Below the pieces are notes generated by a model. It made no database searches. It was not told the DNA's origin and saw only the letters and a program-made list of their open reading frames with translations. The position numbers and the translations under genes are program-made. Below, piece after piece: positions 52,474-62,230 of a stretch of 64,000 nt of DNA (position 1 is its first letter; every line of letters begins with the position of its first letter). This DNA comes from Chrysomallon squamiferum (lineage: Eukaryota > Mollusca > Gastropoda > Neomphalida > Peltospiridae): the NCBI GenBank assembly GCA_012295275.1, contig CM022671.1:35336183-35400182 (forward strand). Direction: 5' to 3'.

Positions 52474-52728
52474 TTAGCAGGAAGGATTCTTTTATATATG
52501 TTATCCCATAGACAGGAAAAAAACATACCACAGTGTTTGATAAACCAGTCATTAAACACAGGCTGGAGGTAAAACCAGCCATGCATAGCAGGAAATTATA
52601 TATGGAAAGTCATGGAGCAGTATCTGGATTGGGAAATGTGTTAATGAGATTAGTGAGGATGACTGATCTTGCATCCGATTACTTCAGTTGAGTACTCTAC
52701 AACTGACCTACAGTCTGCTACAGAATGA
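52474..52728 (-). mobile_element. tRNA-related SINE-like element, most complete copy
   Basis: On the + strand the blocks run TAGCAGGAAGGATTCTTTTA, TCCCATAGACAGGA, ACATACCACAGTGTTTGATA, ACCAGTC, then a less clear middle. They continue with GACTGATCTTGCATCCGATTA and GAGTACTCTACAACTGACCT at 52690-52709. The last block is the reverse complement of a tRNA A box (TAGGTCAGTTGTAGAG), so the element is transcribed from the minus strand with its promoter at the high-coordinate end. The block order matches a widespread molluscan SINE as I remember it. It is diverged and unlikely to be active. It lies antisense to the gene inside intron 3. Confidence 0.65.
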
Positions 52729-53014
52729 CTATGTCACGTCAAAAACCAGCATGATTAACTAATACCAGCCTGTATCTAACTACCAGATGTACAGATAAGA
52801 GTGTGTGAATTAAAATAGTTTTTTTGATTTTTACCAATAGTTCTATATTGCATGTATGAACCCTCATGACAGTCATATTAATAATGTAAGTTAAAAATAG
52901 TTATAACTGAATGAGAGAAAGAGGCCTGTATTTCATGTGTGCAATTCTGGGAACAATAGGTTATACAGGATTGGTTCTGCCACTGATCAATTTCCCAGTC
53001 TAAGCAGTACTTCA

Positions 53015-53195
53015 TAACTGATGTGTTCTAAGTTCAGTATTGTGCTATGAGTAATATTTGATTCAGAGTTTTGTAGTATTAGCAACATTTGATTCAAAAA
53101 TGTGTGTGGTTATCAACAATGTTTGGTTCAGAATATTTGAAACATCAGCAAGATTTACTTCAGAATTTTTTGTAGTATCAGCAGTAATTCACTGC
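53015..53195. repeat. Degenerate minisatellite, about 40 bp unit, five copies
   Basis: (G/A)ATTCAGA.TTTTGTAGTAT (C/T)AGCAA(C/T)ATTTG recurs with substitutions through the interval. Confidence 0.7.
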
Positions 53196-53635
53196 ACCAA
53201 GAAATGTACTTTTAATATGCTCTTGTGAAGACAGACAAAATGTCAGAGAAAAAACCCAGCATAATTTAATAAGTCTGTCTTTTATAGTGTGACATAAAAA
53301 TAACCTCGATATTTTTGTACAGAAAGTTAACAAGCAGACACTGTTTTTAGACTCTTGTCTTTAAAATTTAGAAAATATTCACAAATTAACACAAAAAATA
53401 AAATAATAAGAATTTATGTCAGGTTTTTCTGGGATTTCTTAATTTTTAAATTTTTGTTTTCTGGTACTTTTTTTTCTGGGATTTCTTAACTGTAATAATT
53501 ATTTTTAAAGAGATCTGGATAGGTTTTGAAGGGCAATTTTTTTTTCTTTGGTATTATAATTTGTTTTGTAGTTCTATTATTTTTATTCTTTTAATTCTTT
53601 TTTTTTTTTTTTTTTTTAATTATAATCAAATAATA

Positions 53636-53722
53636 TAAAAAATAAATAAATAATAATAATAAAAAATATATATATATCATACATATATATATATATATTA
53701 AAAAAAATAAAATAAAATAAAA
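53636..53722. repeat. AAAT / AT low-complexity stretch
   Basis: AAATAAATAAATAATAATAA then ATATATAT and AAAATAAAATAAAA, following a poly-T run at 53598-53616. Confidence 0.85.
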
Positions 53723-54144
53723 ACAGTTAACACAGATGAAAATACAATATGGTTCAACACAAATATGTTTTATATTTCTCGTTTATGTTGCTATTTTCAA
53801 ACTAATTTGTACACATATACAAAACGACAGGTTAAAAATACCTGTGTTATTTTTACACATACTGTATGGCTGACAGAGGCCTGTGGCTGTTTGTGAGAGA
53901 GAAAAACATGGCTCTCCTGTTATTCACTGTCAGAGGTGTGTAAAGTTAGCCAGCATCCGCTGGAGACAATGAAAGCAATCTGCAGAGCAGAAGGAACAAT
54001 TACTCGTATCAACCCTTCTGACTACAAAGCAGATAAAAAGACTGTCGACCATTGAGCTAATAAGAGAAAATATGTTAGTACTGGAGTCTTTGTTAGCTTC
54101 ATAACGAGAAAGATGTGTTTGAAAATTTGATTAGTGGTGGTGGT

Positions 54145-54145
<1 letters not shown>

Positions 54146-54183
<38 letters not shown>

Positions 54184-54345
54184 TAATAATAATTGTAATA
54201 TCAGTAATAATAATAATAATAATAATTGTAATAACAGTAATAATAATAATAATAATTGTAATAACAGTAATAATAATAATTAATAATAATTTAATAATAA
54301 TGATAATAATAATAATAATTGTAATAACAGTAGTAATAACAAGAA
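54146..54345. repeat. (AAT)n array with TTGTAATAACAG punctuation
   Basis: AAT runs are separated three or four times by AATTGTAATAACAGTAATAA, giving a nested period of about 40-45 bp. Confidence 0.93.
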
Positions 54346-55329
54346 GAAGAAGTAAAAGAAAAACACTAAAATTAATAGCATTAATACTTACATAAAGTAT
54401 GAGAAATAAAACATAAAAGAAACATAAAATTTCCTTCATGAACTAATAATACATATATGTACACTTAAATCCTTATCATGTATATCTTTTCCTCTTTCTT
54501 TTTAACCTTTCCATTATTCTTTCACTCTCTGCCTATCTCTCTCTCTCTGTGTCTCTCTATCTCTGTGTCTATCTCTGTCTCTCTGTCTCTCTCACAGACA
54601 TATCATATTCCTACTTTATGTTTATAAAATTTTCTATAACTAATTTAACAAGCCAAACCTCAACATGAAACAAGCCCTGCAGTAATGATTTAGCAAAAGT
54701 AAAAGTTAAAAAAAAAAAAAAAAAAGACGAAAACCCCATTATAACAATTGCCTAAAGTCAAGCAACTTAATAACTTCAACAACAACAAAAAAAAAATATC
54801 TTCTTCATATAATTACCTCATTTAAGAACACAGAAGAGAAACTTGATGTGAGAAAAAAAACGAGTTATGCAATGATGAACTTGGTTTCACAGTGCAAGCC
54901 TTTCTTACTTCATTAGCGCTGACCTCTGCTTGTTCTGCCTGACCCAGTGCAAGGTGTTAATTTCTGTGCGTAAGGCCATTTCAAGTTTTTTCTTTGTTAC
55001 ATGGCTGGGTCTGAGGACAAGCCACTGAGATTGTTTGGTTTGAAGGTTTTGGTGATTAGCACTCCCAGATCTTGACACCTGCTCCAATAACCTGTCATAC
55101 CTTTGTGATAATCACAGGTAATAGATCACAGAAACACACTGGAAATTTGGACCATTGGTTTTTTTGGATCCTGATGTAACAGTCATTATCATTTATTTGG
55201 ATTTTTGTATCAGTTTCTTCATGGCTTCCTTAAAATGTTTGGATCAAAACATTCCAAATTCTTATTCCTTTGGATTGTTATATGTTGAATTCTTATTGGT
55301 TTGGATCTAAATCTGCTAAATTCTTATCC

Positions 55330-55515
55330 TTTTGAATCTTTAAGGATTCATTTGTTACTCATGAGAATCTTTATAAGGTTCATTTGTGACTCATCAAATC
55401 CTTAAAGCTTCATTTATTATTCTGCTGAGACTTTAAAATGTTATTTGTTGCCCATCAGAACCATAAGGGATTCATTTTGTTACTCATCTGGATTTTAAAG
55501 GTTTTATTTTTTGCC
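55330..55515. repeat. Degenerate minisatellite, about 40-50 bp unit, five copies
   Basis: The unit contains TTTAAGGATTCATTTGTTAC TCATGAGAATC, with copies near 55337, 55374, 55404, 55450 and 55495. Looser related copies (AATTCTTAT..TTTGGAT) extend upstream to 55230. Confidence 0.75.
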
Positions 55516-55862
55516 TGTTTGTTACTGTCTGAGAGTGTTCCTGGCAATGTTCTAGTTAAATGGGTGCACTGAACTGTTCCCAGGACAGAGTCGGCAGCCG
55601 ACATTTTGAGTCGACCTACGACCAGCTGCTGCTCGCCCCCCTACCCCTGTCACTAGTAAGTGTATGACAAGTTTGTTACAATGTTTATAAAGGTTTAACC
55701 AAAGTTTAGTAATGATTTCCTTCAGCTGTGTTTATAACATTAATCTAACACTGGTGTATATCTGTAGTTGTACAAACATTTGTTACTTTAACTATAACTT
55801 GTGTTACAGTGTTACTTCTTTGTGTTAGTTTAATTACATCACCTAAGCGTTTTACAGTACAT

Positions 55863-55864
<2 letters not shown>

Positions 55865-55948
<84 letters not shown>
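55865..55948. repeat. (TC)42 microsatellite
   Basis: Uninterrupted TC dinucleotide of 84 bp, 1.1 kb upstream of exon 4. It is complementary to the GA tracts at 33002-33063 (same intron) and 59971-60046 (next intron). Confidence 0.95.
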
Positions 55949-55950
<2 letters not shown>

Positions 55951-56293
55951 TCCTACATATCATAAATTTTGCAATTCATTATAAAATAAATTTATATAAA
56001 CATCTGTTAAAAACTGAAAAATATTCAATCAGGGACTCCTGTAAACATAAAAGTTTATTCTTCATTTTTCTTTTCAGTTTAATTTATTAATTTATTATTA
56101 TTATCTTTTAAATTTATTTTCTTACATAAATTATTTCTTTAATGACATTGATCTTTCTTTCCACTTCACTGATTTTTGTCATGCATTATGAATTTAACCA
56201 ATAATCCATTTCTCTATTTTTGGAGAGGGACTGAAAAACTGAAAACTGAATATTATTTGTTTACTCTATCAAAGTATTATACTACATATAATC

Positions 56294-56378
56294 AGTCTCA
56301 GTGTGACAGTGGTTAAATCATTGATTTCAGTGCAGCAGGTACTTGGTTCACATCCCAGTACCAGCTCCTCTTGTCACA
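56294..56378 (+). mobile_element. tRNA-derived SINE head of a second family
   Basis: GTGTGACAGTGGTTAAATCA (A-box region) is followed about 43 bp later by a B-box-like GGTTCACATCC (56345-56355), then CAGTACCAGCTCCTC. The spacing and wording fit a tRNA-derived promoter, and the tail GTACC.GCTCC is like a second molluscan SINE I remember. No body or A-tail is recognisable beyond about 56390. It is in the sense orientation of the gene. Confidence 0.6.
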
Positions 56379-56584
56379 CTGACATTATTTCATTATCTTT
56401 AGTAAGAATAAAAAAAAATCAAAATCTAAAACTATATATGCCCATGACAAACATGTATGAACATTCACTGTATGTGGATGAATTTCTGAAGATTAATTCT
56501 TATGTGTATATTAAAACAATAGAATGAAATGAAATAATGTTGATTTTATTTTAATTAATTAATTTATTTAAATATTTATTTATC

Positions 56585-56586
<2 letters not shown>

Positions 56587-56623
<37 letters not shown>
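56587..56623. repeat. (ATT)12 microsatellite
   Basis: Clean ATT run preceded by AATTAATTAATTTATTTAAA. Confidence 0.95.
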
Positions 56624-56625
<2 letters not shown>

Positions 56626-56842
56626 TTCTTCATAATTATAAATGATCAGTATGGTACCATTTTTTAATATCACACAAACACACACACACACTGAAACTAA
56701 ATAGAAAATGTACTACAGTTTTCTGCTTTGTGTATATGTTATGCATTATATTCAAAAACTGTTATAGTTTTTATACTTAATGTATATTTGGTATATACAC
56801 TGTAAATAAATAAATGTAACAGATTATTACAATTACTATGTA

Positions 56843-57052
56843 TATTTTGTACATATTATAGCTATATGAAAAATGTTACACTCACTTTTTATTTTGTATA
56901 TAACAACATGGTACATTGTTATACTTACAATATACTTGTATGTATTACTGGCATATGAACATTGTTATACTGTGTATATTTTTATGTATTCCTTGTATTA
57001 TATGAACAATGTTATACTTTATCAGTTTATGTGTATTTTGTATGTATTACAG
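56843..57052 (+). repeat. Minisatellite repeating the acceptor and start of exon 4
   Basis: Four units of about 45-55 bp precede the acceptor. Each carries a TTTGTATGTATTAC-like block followed by (C/T)ATATGAACA(A/T)TGTTATACT. The real junction reads TTTGTATGTATTACAG then GTAAATGAACAATGTAGC. Anchors lie near 56863, 56907, 56954 and 57001, with the exon equivalent at 57056. The most distant copy has an AG at 56860-56861 followed by CTA TAT GAA AAA TGT, echoing exon codons GTA AAT GAA CAA TGT. Confidence 0.75.
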
Positions 57053-57175
57053 GTAAATGAACAATGTAGCACACTAAGAGTAAGCCTAGCTGAGGCTCAA
57101 CAGGAGAGAGAACTAGCTCGCAATGAAGTTTCCAGTTTACACTATAAAATCAACAGTCTAGAAAACCTAGTCAAA
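57053..57175 (+). CDS. RIMBP: RIM-binding protein, exon 4 (coiled coil)
   Basis: This exon has 41 codons, phase 0-0, with acceptor TATTACAG and donor GTAAGT. It encodes VNEQCSTLRVSLAEAQQERE, LARNEVSSLHYKINSLENLV, K. The heptad line and the words L.VS..EAQQERE.A and SLE.LVK match the vertebrate RIM-BP stretch L.GVTQERDSALRKSQ...LESLEQVLK. This is one of the clearest family matches in the window. The exon is symmetrical, so skipping it would keep the frame. It is flanked by complementary TC and GA tracts and preceded by a junction-derived minisatellite. Confidence 0.87.
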
Positions 57176-57921
57176 GTAAGTAATTTAAACTACTAGGAAA
57201 TTTTCAGTCAACATGTTTAGAGGAATACTGTACAAAAATGGCTTAATCAGATTAAAGTTTAGTCATTGTCTCTTCTGTTTTTTCAGATACAATTTATTTA
57301 TTGTCTTGTGTATCTGTCTATTTTTTTTAATATAAACTTACCAATCCATTCAAACAAACATACACATTTATATCCTTACACACACCCCACCCATACACAC
57401 ACAAATACATATGTACACAACTACATACCAGCTTAAATTATACAGAAATAAATTTACTGTAATTTAAAAAATTTCATTATTAAAACATATTTCTAATTAC
57501 AATGATTTATTATTTTATTTTTTGAATTGTCTATACAGCTATTGATTTATGCAACGTGTTGTATAAACGAAGGTATTACATAGTTGTTAAGTAATTGTCA
57601 GACTGTTCTGATAAAGTCATCAAATATGTATGAGACAAGACAAGGATTAGACAAAAATCTCTAGCACTTCCTCAGAGCGTTGTTTGTAAGTGCATCATGT
57701 AGAGACACGACTCCACGTGAGTCTAGAGAATTCTCTCTAAAAGACGTCACACACATTAAAAGATGATATTTTATTTATTGTGGAAGAAATTTAATTGATT
57801 TTATTTTATGAAAAACCCTCTGAATGAAACAGTTCTTCGCTGCTGCAGAGGTTGTTAAAGGAGATGTAATTATGGTGGGCCTGTTGTTTAGAAATTCAAT
57901 TTAATTGTTATTTTCTTATTT

Positions 57922-58323
57922 ACACACAGACATGCACAAATGTACTTTCACGTACATTCAAATACACATACATACACACACACATACACATGCATACATA
58001 TATACCCACATATGCACTTTCATACCCTCTCTCAAACATACACACACACATGCAGACATACCGACCCACCCACATACACACACACTCTCTCTCTCATGCA
58101 CACACACACACATTCTCTCTCATGCACACACACACACACACACACTCTCTTTCATACACACATATACACAAACTCATACGCACACACACACTCTCTCATA
58201 CACACACACACACACTCTCATGCACACACACACACTCTCTCTTATACACACATATATACACACTCATAACACACACACACTCTCACATGCACACACACAC
58301 ACTCTCTTATACACACATATATA

Positions 58324-58356
<33 letters not shown>

Positions 58357-58465
58357 TCTCTCACACACACACACACACACACTCTCTCTCTCATACACAC
58401 ACACACACAACACACTCTCTCTCACACTCACACACACACACTCTCTCTCTCTCACACACACACAG
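57922..58465. repeat. CA/CT compound microsatellite, about 540 bp
   Basis: ACAC tracts alternate with CTCTCT and CATAC words, with nested units such as CTCTCTTATACACACATATA repeated. The open frames (Thr-His-Ser-Leu) are artefacts. It is complementary to GT-rich arrays in intron 3. Confidence 0.95.
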
Positions 58466-59104
58466 TTTAAAATTAAGCTTGGTAAATTAGGAGTGTGTAT
58501 ACGAGACAAGTAATTGTTTCTGCATGTTTCTCTTGTTTACTTACAAAAACAAGTTTTAAAAGACAGCCTTTTCTTTGCCAGCTTGTTCAAACAACAGAAA
58601 AATCAATTGATAGATGCAGAAGCAATTGCTGATGACTGTAACAACTTGTTAGCATTGCTTCATCCAATTAGATAATGATAAAGTATTTATCTCTCAGCTT
58701 CTGCCATTAATACCTTTTGTATGTAGTTACACACTCTGAAACATATCTTTTATATAACACAAGTGTATTAACTATGTTTAGTTCATGGTATGAATATACA
58801 TAAATCGTTAAAACATTCTGTATTTTGTATACTTCAGAGTAATAATTTTTTAACATTTTTTTTAAATTTTTTAAGTTATTATTTTTTGTATTATATGATT
58901 ATTATTTTTTTTTTTTTTTTTTTTACTTCTGTACTTTGCTACTGATGGAGGATAATACAAGTATAACATGTACATTGTCCTCACTTACATGATTGTATCT
59001 GTTTGTCTGTGTGTATGTGTGTGCACTGACACAATGTGATGACACATTTCACACAGAAATGTAAGCAATAATAATAGTAATAATAATAAATATAATTAAA
59101 AAAA

Positions 59105-59156
59105 TTAATTAATTAATTAATTAATAATTAATAAATAAATAAATAAATAAATAATG
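59105..59156. repeat. (TTAA)n / (AAAT)n microsatellite
   Basis: TTAATTAATTAATTAATTAA followed by AAATAAATAAATAAAT. Confidence 0.93.
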
Positions 59157-59771
59157 CATTTCCAATTACTTTGAAGTCTACAAAATCTACATATTAGTCT
59201 CTGTATCTACCTGAGAACAGGTAGATTTAACTGTCACACCACACTGATCTCACCTCCCACACTCAGATACATTTAAATATGACAGACAGCGAGATTTACC
59301 TCTCTGTTTTCTAAAACACAGCATTCTCCTCAGATTAACTCTATCTTTCCTGACTCTTGGGAGCCATTTTTCTTTCTAATATGCTTTTTTTTTTTTTTTC
59401 TTCCATTTCTTCTTCAATTAACTCTGGATTGTGGATTTTAGTTTCTATTAGAAGTGACAGCCAGACATTATTTACATGGAAATTGTCTCTCTAATGTTCA
59501 TCTTAATGTAGCCATCACATATGTTAGCGATTAGCAGTGTTTACTGCTGACAGACACACAGACAGTCATACAGATATAATTTAATGTCACTTTCTTCTCA
59601 GAGCTAATTGTAATCAAATTGCAATGTGGGGGAATATATCTTTAGAAAAGGAGCAGGTTTTTTTTTTTTTTTTTGAAATTTTTATTTGATTCAAGAATGT
59701 TTAGAAATGATAGTTATATATAGGAATAAACAGTATGTACAAACAAATTTTTATTTTTTTTATTATTTAAT

Positions 59772-59805
<34 letters not shown>

Positions 59806-59862
59806 AAATTCTAGTTTTAATAGATAATGAAGAAAATTCAATTATAAAATTTTCTTTTATTT

Positions 59863-59929
59863 AATAACATCACTTGAGCATATCGATTATTTTTTTTAAT
59901 CATCAGCTTTTGGATGTGAAATAATGTTC
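59863..59929 (-). mobile_element. Fragment of the tRNA-related SINE-like repeat (5'-distal part)
   Basis: AACATCACTTGAGCATATCG ATTA, then TTAATCATCAGCTTTTGGAT GTGAAATAATG. This matches the recalled block AACGACACCACTAGAGCACA TTGATT, AATCATCGGCTATTGGATGT of the same family, antisense to the gene. It ends 40 bp before the GA tract. Confidence 0.6.
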
Positions 59930-59965
59930 AGTCTTTTAATTTGGAGAGTTCTCAGAGTGTCTGGG

Positions 59966-59970
<5 letters not shown>

Positions 59971-60048
<78 letters not shown>

Positions 60049-60103
60049 TATATATATATATACACAGAGACAGATACAGATACAGATACAGATACAGATA
60101 CAG
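59971..60103. repeat. (GA)38, (AT)n, (ACAGAT)5 compound microsatellite
   Basis: Uninterrupted GA of 76 bp at 59971-60046, AT to 60061, then CAGATA hexamers at 60070-60103. The GA part is complementary to the TC tract on the other side of exon 4. Confidence 0.95.
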
Positions 60104-60651
60104 AAAAACACACATATATAGTATCATGGCATTAACAGTGAATATGCAACCATTAAAGCAGCCAAAATGTACTAGAATTTCAAAAAAAAAAAAAAAAAAA
60201 AAATACTTTATATATATATATAAAATAACTATAAATACACAAATCAAATAAGAGCAAAAACATATATATGTGTTTAAATAAATGTGAAAGGTCAGCATTT
60301 GGAGATATAAACACTGTGATTTCTGACTGAAGTTCAATACATACATGTTTAAATTACACTGGAGCAGACTAGCTGCACTCTGGAGCTGTTAAAGACAGAC
60401 AGACTGACAGACTGGACTTTTCTGCACTTTAACAGGTTTTTCTGTAACAAGGAGAACTGATGAATACAGGCTAGACAGAGACTATGCAGTGATAATTAAT
60501 CAAGTAATGAAAATTTAAAGAAATCATTTACTGTGACTTTCACAAACTGAATTGTGTTATATATGCACATGAGCGCACACGCACTCATATAAAATGAATG
60601 CTGAGTACAAATGTACTTACACACATACATGCATGCATACATATACATATG

Positions 60652-60653
<2 letters not shown>

Positions 60654-60683
<30 letters not shown>

Positions 60684-60790
60684 CATACATACATACATAC
60701 ATACATACATACATACATCAAACATACCCATTTATCCATCCATTCATCCATCCATTGATACTTACATACATACATACACACACATATACA
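60654..60790. repeat. (ACAT)n microsatellite
   Basis: Clean ACAT tetramers at 60654-60718, then CATCCATC and further ATACATAC words. This gives Tyr-Ile-His-Thr frames of no meaning. Confidence 0.95.
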
Positions 60791-61526
60791 TGCACAACAT
60801 ACATACATATACACGTACTGGCATACATTTGATACATAATTATTTAACCAAAAAGCACACCGATTCCTTCATTAGAGTAACAGGTGTTTTCTAAAAATGA
60901 TTAATTTTTACCTGAGTTTATTACCTGTACAATTAATAATAATTCCTCTTTCTAATAAGATCACATTTCCTTTTTATGATATCCTTGGCCTTTTAAACAT
61001 AGAGATCGTCATAATTAAAACTTATTTTTATATATATCAGTGATGTTCCTGGCCTTCACAGAATTTTATAGTTTGTCAAAATTATATTTTCTGCAGTTTT
61101 ATTATACTGATGTGTATTATAAATAGATATGTACATTGAAAAGCATCGAAAGGTATTTTATTTGACTCATGAATATGTATGACCCTACATTTACATGCAG
61201 ACATAATGTCAGGTATGATAAAAGGCTTGATGCTGACAATGAAACAAATCAGAACAAAATCTGATATTAAACTGTGTATCAGATACGTTGACAGGATTTG
61301 TCTAAATGTAAGGAATAGTGTATCACTGATAGAGCTGTTCCCACATTCAGAATGGCAAATATTTATATATTTTTATACACAGTTTTTTGATTGATGTGTT
61401 TTACTTTTAGGAATATGAATGTATTTTGTTGTTTATATTTTCTATTCTATTTTAAATCTACTATTTATTTTATTTTTTTCTGTTTTTAATTAATTAATTA
61501 TTTATGCAACTTATTTTATTTTATTT

Positions 61527-61529
61527 TTT

Positions 61530-61596
<67 letters not shown>

Positions 61597-61612
61597 TCTA
61601 TTTATTTATTTG
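61527..61612. repeat. (TTTA)n microsatellite
   Basis: Nearly perfect TTTA tetramers over about 85 bp, ending 14 bp before the 17-bp array. Confidence 0.95.
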
Positions 61613-61625
61613 TGCTGTTTGTTGT

Positions 61626-61729
61626 TTTTACCTGATTGTTTATTTTACCTGATTGTTTATTTTACCTGATTGTTTATTTTACCTGATTGTTTATTTTACC
61701 TGTTTGTTTATTTTACCTGATTGTTTCAG
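61626..61729 (+). repeat. 17-bp minisatellite forming the exon 5 acceptor
   Basis: The unit TTTTACCTGATTGTTTA begins at 61626, 61643, 61660, 61677, 61694 and 61711. The sixth copy ends TTTCAG instead of TTTA, so the acceptor AG at 61728-61729 sits in register with the array. The fifth copy reads CTGTT instead of CTGAT. Five copies carry a branch-point-like CTGAT; the one with its A at 61686 lies 43 nt from the AG. Confidence 0.92.
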
Positions 61730-61834
61730 GAATTACAGCAGTCGACTGCGAAGCTGCAGCAGCTGGAATATGACTACCAGGTGGCGCTGCAGAGAAATGA
61801 GCAGAAACAGGAAGAGATCAACCGTCTTCATCAG
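61730..61834 (+). CDS. RIMBP: RIM-binding protein, exon 5 (coiled coil)
   Basis: This exon has 35 codons, phase 0-0, with acceptor TTGTTTCAG and a weak donor GTTTGA. It encodes ELQQSTAKLQQLEYDYQVAL then QRNEQKQEEINRLHQ. It can be laid without gaps on the 35-residue vertebrate segment with RRQQLEVEHEQA...KQEEVRRLQQ. The shared words QQLE, KQEE and RL.Q fall at identical positions. This is the strongest single piece of evidence for the RIM-BP family. Its acceptor is built from the 17-bp array immediately upstream. Confidence 0.88.
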
Positions 61835-62179
61835 GTTTGATTTTGTCTCACTTTGTATCGCTCACTTTATCATTATCATTAGTTTTATTATTATTATTAT
61901 TAATTTTATTATATTATTATTAGTGTTATTATTACTGTTATTGTTACTACTATTATTGTATTTTATTATTATTATTATCGTCATCATCATCACCATCATT
62001 ACTGTTATTATTATTATTATCATTATCATCATCATCATTATTATTATTATTATCATCATCATCATTATCATTATTATTATTATTATTATCATCCATCATC
62101 ATCATCATCATCATCATCATTATTATTATTATTATTATTGTTTGTTTATTTATTTATATTTTGATGTTTTATTTTGCAG
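61835..62179 (+). repeat. RIMBP: Intron 5 (345 bp), mostly an (ATT)n/(ATC)n array
   Basis: GTTTGA to TTTTGCAG, phase 0. About 270 of its 345 bp (61868-62140) are ATT, ATC and GTT triplets. TTTA words follow before the acceptor. The donor does not fit the consensus at +3 and +4. The run is open in all frames on one or other strand, so the Ile- or His-rich frames mean nothing. Confidence 0.9.
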
Positions 62180-62230
62180 TGTCAACATGAAGCTAGACTT
62201 GAACATGAAAAAGCTGTTGAAGAACTGAAG
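62180..62230 (+). CDS. RIMBP: RIM-binding protein, exon 6 (coiled coil, 51 bp)
   Basis: This exon has 17 codons, phase 0-0, with acceptor ATTTTGCAG and donor GTAATT. It encodes CQHEARLEHEKAVEELK. The vertebrate counterpart reads AQAEAQREHEGAVQLLE; EA, the EH pair and the AV..L end fall in the same places. It is short but well supported by position, phase and similarity. Symmetrical, so skipping would preserve the frame. Confidence 0.86.

Larger units (their letters stand above)
28053..57052 (+). other. RIMBP: Intron 3 (29,000 bp)
   Basis: GTAAGT to GTATTACAG, phase 0. This is by far the largest intron. It is mostly AT-rich sequence with many tandem arrays, listed separately, plus a CpG-dense patch (40195-40340), a possible alternative first exon (51117-51242) and four SINE-like remnants. 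No protein-coding gene on either strand was convincing; open frames of 60-220 codons here are either microsatellite artefacts or ordinary chance frames. The stretches 28100-29900, 31700-33000, 34250-35050, 45000-48000, 49300-50380 and 53200-54140 contain nothing else I can name. Confidence 0.75.
57176..61729 (+). other. RIMBP: Intron 4 (4554 bp)
   Basis: GTAAGT to TTGTTTCAG, phase 0. It contains large CA, GA, ACAT and TTTA microsatellites, a SINE fragment and a 17-bp array that ends in the acceptor of exon 5. The region 60200-60600 and 60900-61430 is unremarkable AT-rich sequence. Confidence 0.8.

Noticed and set aside
57905-58513. Open frame of 202 codons, Thr-His-Ser-Leu-rich
   Set aside because: A CA/CT microsatellite reads open in several frames. 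It has no start context, splice sites or family similarity.
61653-62228. 191-codon continuous + frame across exon 5, intron 5 and exon 6
   Set aside because: It reads exon 5 in the wrong frame and consists mainly of Ile/His from ATT/ATC triplets. Splicing at 61834 and 62180 gives a clean coiled coil instead.
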